Source: Pseudomonas triclosanedens (GTDB taxonomy: Bacteria > Pseudomonadota > Gammaproteobacteria > Pseudomonadales > Pseudomonadaceae). Taken from it: a DNA stretch of 64,000 nt. How positions within the stretch are numbered: the first letter of the stretch is position 1; each line of letters begins with the position of its first letter. The notes under the pieces were generated by a model that saw nothing but the letters and a program-made list of their open reading frames with translations, was not told the origin of the DNA and searched no databases. Shown piece by piece: positions 62,294-64,000 of this stretch. Where the stretch lies: the NCBI RefSeq assembly GCF_026686735.1, contig NZ_CP113432.1, positions 2,108,001 to 2,172,000 of the forward strand, written 5' to 3'. The position numbers and the translations under genes were made by a program.

Positions 62294-62950
62294 ATGGAAA
62301 GAAAGGGCGTACGAGTACTGATCGCCGACGATCACGGTATCGTGCGTGATGGGCTGCGTCTGCTGCTGTCCACCCAGGAACAGGTGGAAGTGGTCGGCGA
62401 GGCTGGCGACGGCATTCGTCTGCAGGCGTTGCTGACGCAGTGCCCGGCTGACCTGTTGCTGCTGGATCTGAACATGCCGGGGCTCAACCGCCTGCAGTTC
62501 ATCCACGAACTGCGCCAGCGCCATCCCCGCCTGAAAATCCTGGTGCTCACCGCCAACACCGAATTGGCGACGGTGCGCTCGGTACTCGATGCGGGCGTGC
62601 ATGGCTACCTGAGCAAGGGGGAGGATACCGGCGAATTGCTCGAGGCGCTGGAAGCCCTGCGCAATGGGCACACCTACCTCGCGCGCAGCCTGCGCTTCGT
62701 ACTCGACGGCCCGCACGTACGCCCGAGCGGCGAGGCGGACCTGCTGGCGGCTGTAGAGCTGACCCGGCGCGAGCGGCAGATTCTTACTCTCGCAGCCCAG
62801 GGCCGCAGCGCGCGGGAGATCGCCGAACACTTCAGCATCAGCCCGCTTACCGTGCGTAAACACAGGGAGAACCTGATGCGCAAGCTCGACCTGCACAGCA
62901 CCGCCGAACTGGCGGCCTATGCCGTGCGCCTGGGCGTGCCCAGCGCCTGA
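62294..62950 (+). CDS. LuxR-family response regulator
   Basis: A 218-residue NarL/FixJ-type regulator: receiver with A-D-D-H, phospho-acceptor D58 and K108, and a C-terminal LuxR helix-turn-helix (L-T-R-R-E-R-Q-I-L-T-L-A-A-Q-G and I-S-P-L-T-V-R-K-H-R-E-N). AGAGGAACG precedes ATG 62294. It is probably the partner of the divergent hybrid kinase; the target genes are not known, but a palindrome at 63046 near the next gene is a candidate site. Confidence 0.9.
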   Translation: MERKGVRVLIADDHGIVRDGLRLLLSTQEQVEVVGEAGDGIRLQALLTQCPADLLLLDLNMPGLNRLQFIHELRQRHPRLKILVLTANTELATVRSVLDAGVHGYLSKGEDTGELLEALEALRNGHTYLARSLRFVLDGPHVRPSGEADLLAAVELTRRERQILTLAAQGRSAREIAEHFSISPLTVRKHRENLMRKLDLHSTAELAAYAVRLGVPSA

Positions 62951-63045
62951 ACCGGGCCGAGGCTTTGCGTGCATGGGGGAAGGCATGTCGCCGACTCCTT
63001 CGAACCTGTCGTATCGAAGCCTAGCTTCGTCGCGGAGCTGAAAAA

Positions 63046-63063
63046 ATACGGCAACTGCCGTAT
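63046..63063. promoter_or_regulatory. Perfect palindrome before the LysE-type gene
   Basis: ATACGGC-aact-GCCGTAT, a 7-bp perfect inverted repeat with a 4-base centre, 99 bp before the exporter start and 95 bp after the LuxR-type regulator. Its size fits an operator for a dimeric regulator. Which protein binds it is unknown. Confidence 0.45.
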
Positions 63064-63162
63064 GTGCGCGGGTGGCGTGCGTCCCTAACCTTCCCTCTAC
63101 CGGCCCGCGGCCCCTTGCGAGGCGCGTCGGACGACACCCTCGATCAAGGGAAGGATCACATC

Positions 63163-63795
63163 ATGACGATGTCTGCCCATTGGGCCACTTTCGCCTTGGC
63201 GACGCTGGCCTTTGCCTGCATGCCCGGCCCCGCCATCCTCTACATGACCTCGCAGACCCTGGCCCACGGCCGTCGAGCGGGGTTGCAGGCCGCGCTGGGC
63301 ATCCACCTGGGCTGCTTTGTGCATATCCTGGCTGCCAGTGCCGGGCTGGCCGCATTGCTGCATCACGCGCCAAACCTGTATCTCGCACTGAAACTGGCGG
63401 GGGCAGCTTACTTGATCTGGCTGGGCGGCTCGATGATCTTCGGTCGCCGGCGGCTGGGCGACGGTCCCGGCCAGTCCGTCGAAGCGCGGCCCAAGGTATT
63501 GCGCGACAGCATCATCGTCGAAGTGCTCAACCCCAAGACCGCGCTGTTCTTCCTGACCTTCCTGCCGCAGTTCGTCGATGCCGGCGCCGGCCTGCCGGTG
63601 GGCCTGCAGTTCTTCATCCTCGGCATGATCGTCAACCTGGTGTTCTCCGCCGCCGACGTGCTCGCGGTGCTGTTCGCCTCGCTGCTGCTCGACATGCTGG
63701 GCGAGGGGCGCGGCCAGCGTCTGATGCCGCGTCTGTGCGGCTCGATTCTGGTGGGGCTGGGTGTGTTGCTGGTGGCGCGTGGCGGACCGGTGTAG
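63163..63795 (+). CDS. LysE/RhtB family amino-acid exporter
   Basis: A 210-residue inner-membrane protein with six hydrophobic helices. The motif A-C-M-P-G-P-A-I-L-Y near residue 19 and N-P-K-T-A-L-F-F-L-T-F-L-P-Q-F near residue 128 are hallmarks of LysE/RhtB exporters of amino acids or homoserine lactones. AAGGA lies before ATG 63163. No LysR-type regulator is adjacent, though a palindrome precedes it. Confidence 0.88.
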   Translation: MTMSAHWATFALATLAFACMPGPAILYMTSQTLAHGRRAGLQAALGIHLGCFVHILAASAGLAALLHHAPNLYLALKLAGAAYLIWLGGSMIFGRRRLGDGPGQSVEARPKVLRDSIIVEVLNPKTALFFLTFLPQFVDAGAGLPVGLQFFILGMIVNLVFSAADVLAVLFASLLLDMLGEGRGQRLMPRLCGSILVGLGVLLVARGGPV

Positions 63796-63904
63796 GCGTG
63801 CCTTGACGAGCATCCTGCGTGGGCGGCAATACAGGACGAAGCGGAGGGGGCTGCTGGAATGTTGCCGGATGCACGTCGCAGCCTACGTGCAATGCTGAAG
63901 CGAG

Positions 63905-63925
63905 CCCGGCCCGTGAAAGGCCGGG
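63905..63925 (-). terminator. Stem-loop after the parvulin gene
   Basis: CCCGGCC pairs perfectly with GGCCGGG around a 7-base loop, 13 bp beyond the minus-strand stop at 63939. A weak or partial terminator, as no T-run follows. Confidence 0.5.
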
Positions 63926-63938
63926 ACGCTCGGGGCGA

Positions 63939-64000
63939 TCAGTCTTCGCGGCTGGTCACTTCCACCAGGTGGTAGCCGAACTGGGTCTTTACCGGACCCT
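63939..64000 (-). CDS. ppiC: Parvulin-type peptidyl-prolyl isomerase (C-terminal end)
   Basis: Only the last 20 codons are inside the window. The visible G-P-V-K-T-Q-F-G-Y-H-L-V-E-V is the signature end of rotamase/parvulin (PpiC) proteins. The start lies beyond 64000, so size and localisation cannot be judged. Confidence 0.75.
   Translation of the reverse strand, partial: GPVKTQFGYHLVEVTSRED

Noticed and set aside
1..64000. tRNA, rRNA, CRISPR arrays, transposases and prophage genes.
   Set aside because: None could be supported from the sequence.

Overview
The window is a gene-dense, GC-rich chromosomal segment from a gammaproteobacterium of the genus Pseudomonas, probably close to the P. 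aeruginosa / P. citronellolis / P. nitroreducens group. I infer this from recognised protein families and gene order only: a polar-flagellum gene set with FlhF, FleN and FliA, a chemotaxis cluster with MotC/MotD and ParC/ParP, the HsbA/HsbR/HptB pathway, and a full ccmABCDEFGHI cluster. No tRNA, rRNA, CRISPR array or insertion sequence was seen. Because of the base composition, many long antisense reading frames are open and have been left out.

Layout. (1) 1-4236: end of fliF, then fliG-fliH-fliI-fliJ, with a small inverted-repeat element inserted before fliJ. (2) 4288-6511: three genes unrelated to flagella (an APH(6)-like kinase, a DUF1345 membrane protein and a TIGR02001-type outer-membrane protein on the minus strand). 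(3) 6758-9181: hsbA-hsbR-hptB, a phosphorelay and anti-sigma-antagonist switch linked to the flagellar anti-sigma factor FlgM. (4) 9248-21628: fliK, fliLMNOPQR-flhB, flhA-flhF-fleN-fliA, with clear sigma-54 promoter motifs before fliK, fliL and flhA. (5) 21806-31009: cheY-cheZ-cheA-cheB-motC-motD-parC-parP-cheW-DUF2802, i.e. the main chemotaxis cluster, the second stator and the polar-placement proteins, followed by a degenerate receiver-like protein at 31202. (6) 31694-33591, minus strand: a second FliK-like protein and a stand-alone FlhB cytoplasmic domain, overlapping by 4 bp and preceded by a near-consensus sigma-28 promoter. (7) 34693-42107: cytochrome c maturation genes ccmA to ccmI and a small lipoprotein. 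(8) 41848-64000: mixed housekeeping and accessory genes: diguanylate cyclase, lipoate-ligase-like protein, KefB/C-type antiporter, RsuA-type pseudouridine synthase-like protein, papain-like peptidase candidate, AI-2E family permease, ABC exporter, CvfB, peptide deformylase, YihY/BrkB, a PilT/PilU-type ATPase, a soluble PAS chemoreceptor under a sigma-28 promoter, a hybrid histidine kinase divergent from a LuxR-type regulator, a LysE-type exporter, and the tail of a parvulin.

How it fits together. Sigma-54 promoters drive the export apparatus and switch (fliK, fliL operon, flhA operon). The flhA operon ends with fleN and fliA, which limit flagellar number and produce sigma-28. Two distant units in the same window, the fliK2-flhB2 pair and the soluble chemoreceptor, carry sigma-28 motifs with the canonical 11-bp spacer, so they look like late flagellar genes. 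The most unusual items are the sigma-28-controlled FliK/FlhB-like pair, the diguanylate cyclase that reads about 260 bp antisense into a lipoprotein gene, the Q-C-H-D peptidase candidate, the degenerate receiver protein, and the PilT/PilU-type ATPase beside the chemoreceptor.
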